5,237 nt of DNA. It comes from an uncultured Senegalimassilia sp. (lineage in GTDB: Bacteria; Actinomycetota; Coriobacteriia; Coriobacteriales; Eggerthellaceae). Positions within the stretch are counted from its first letter, which is position 1; the number at the start of each line of letters is the position of its first letter. This document shows positions 4,526 through 5,237 of this stretch, one piece after another. A model generated the notes under the pieces. The model made no database searches. It worked only from the letters and a program-made list of their open reading frames with translations, and was not told the DNA's origin. A program made the translations under genes and the position numbers. The stretch covers positions 1-5,237 of the forward strand of contig CALEWN010000143.1 in NCBI GenBank assembly GCA_937925385.1. Direction: 5' to 3'.

Positions 4526-5237
4526 ATGAATATCAAGAACAAGCCGCTGCCGAAGTTCGAGGTTCCGTCGAGCTACGAGAAGTATGCGGAAGGCGGCTAT
4601 CTGATGGATGTGCGCGAACCCGAGGCGGATAGCTTCGGCGATCGCAAGCCTACCGTTGTCTCGAGCGCGGGCGCCGCAGCCGTCGACCCCGCCGCTATCG
4701 CGCAGGGTGCGGGCGCGGATGCCGAATGCGAGCTTCCCGACGAGCCTACGTTCGCCGATCGCGTGAACACGGTGGTCATGTGCGTTGGCTCGCAGAACGC
4801 GTTGCGCGAAGCGCTGTATAAGACGTTGGCGTTCTGCCAACAGCCCCATGAGTTTACCGAGGTCGAGGATTTCATCGCTCAAACCGACGAGTTCGTCTAC
4901 AGCCACATCATGCAGACGCCGTTTGCCATGATCCAGATGCTCATCGATGCCGGCGGCCTTTCGCAAACGCCTCTCGATAGCGAAGGCAACGCCATCGCCG
5001 AGGAGCAGCTGGCGAACCTTTCCGAGGACGAAGCCGACAATCTGATCGCCACCTATCGCATCCAAATCACCGACGCCGGCACCGAAACCGTGCGTCTCCT
5101 GGCGCCCGAGCGCCGCATCGAGGCGCAGCTTTCCCTGCGTCCGCATCGCCGTGACACTTATTTCGCCGTGCTCGATTTCTGCACGCAACCGCGCAAGTTC
5201 CCGGAAATCGAGGCGCTCTTCAAGACCACTCCCGGAT
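4526..5237 (+). CDS. Unrecognised protein with duplicated winged-helix-like module (3' end off window)
   Basis: The plus frame is open from ATG 4526 to the right edge for 237 codons. GAGGGGG (4514-4520) lies five bases upstream as ribosome binding site. Codons are GC-rich at third positions, supporting this strand over the long antisense frame. There is no signal peptide or membrane helix, so it is probably cytoplasmic. Residues 1-75 are polar and Ala/Asp-rich and look disordered. A module at 94-117 (with LAFCQQPHEF at 101-110) recurs at 209-232 (LDFCTQPRKF at 216-225): shared R, L, F, C, Q, P, F, E and E, exactly 115 residues apart. Between them are a helical segment (122-142), an acidic stretch, and two strand-like segments (177-182, 188-204) that could form a wing. 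This suggests tandem winged-helix-like domains, but the family is not one I recognise. Its divergent position next to the LuxR regulator and the paired operators makes it a likely target gene. Confidence 0.82.
   Translation, partial: MNIKNKPLPKFEVPSSYEKYAEGGYLMDVREPEADSFGDRKPTVVSSAGAAAVDPAAIAQGAGADAECELPDEPTFADRVNTVVMCVGSQNALREALYKTLAFCQQPHEFTEVEDFIAQTDEFVYSHIMQTPFAMIQMLIDAGGLSQTPLDSEGNAIAEEQLANLSEDEADNLIATYRIQITDAGTETVRLLAPERRIEAQLSLRPHRRDTYFAVLDFCTQPRKFPEIEALFKTTPG

Noticed and set aside
4418..5188. Long minus-strand frame (256 codons) opposite the rightward gene
   Set aside because: It begins at no ribosome binding site, has the His/Arg/Gly-rich composition typical of antisense frames in GC-rich genes, and runs through the operators. 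The plus frame has a good ribosome binding site and sensible composition.

Overview
The window is GC-rich bacterial DNA that most resembles an Eggerthellaceae-type actinobacterium (class Coriobacteriia). The main clue is a LuxR-family regulator whose N-terminal half is a 12-helix membrane domain, a protein architecture strongly expanded in Eggerthella, Gordonibacter and relatives. The assignment is an inference from one gene plus base composition, not a species call.

Left region (1-1620). The last 17 codons of an unidentified plus-strand gene end at 54 and are followed by a perfect 16-bp-stem terminator. A small one-helix membrane-anchored protein (481-957) follows, with lower GC (about 51% by hand count of 481-720) than the genes to its right. 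Next comes about 500 bp without a credible gene, dense in hairpins, including a 29-bp perfect inverted repeat that looks like a REP-type element. The block closes with a second copy of the same gene tail (1456-1508) and a second strong terminator. The two tails match at 52 of 55 bases and all three differences are silent third-codon changes. This looks like either an element inserted at the 3' end of a gene, or a decayed tandem paralogue.

Middle region (1696-4303). Two minus-strand genes run in the same direction with 91 bp between them: the 12-helix LuxR regulator (2738-4303), then an SPFH/stomatin protein of the HIR type (1696-2646) with its own ribosome binding site and a possible promoter.

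Right region (4304-5237). A 222-bp divergent intergenic region separates luxR from a plus-strand gene that runs off the window. The intergenic region carries two nearly identical 15-bp palindromic operators (TAGTYAACTAGTGAC) spaced 33 bp apart. The rightward gene encodes an unrecognised protein with an internally repeated, probably winged-helix-like module.

Working model (inference): the membrane LuxR protein senses a ligand through its transporter-like domain and binds the paired operators, controlling the divergent gene and perhaps itself. The SPFH protein may share the same membrane context. No tRNA, rRNA, CRISPR array, transposase or integrase gene was found.
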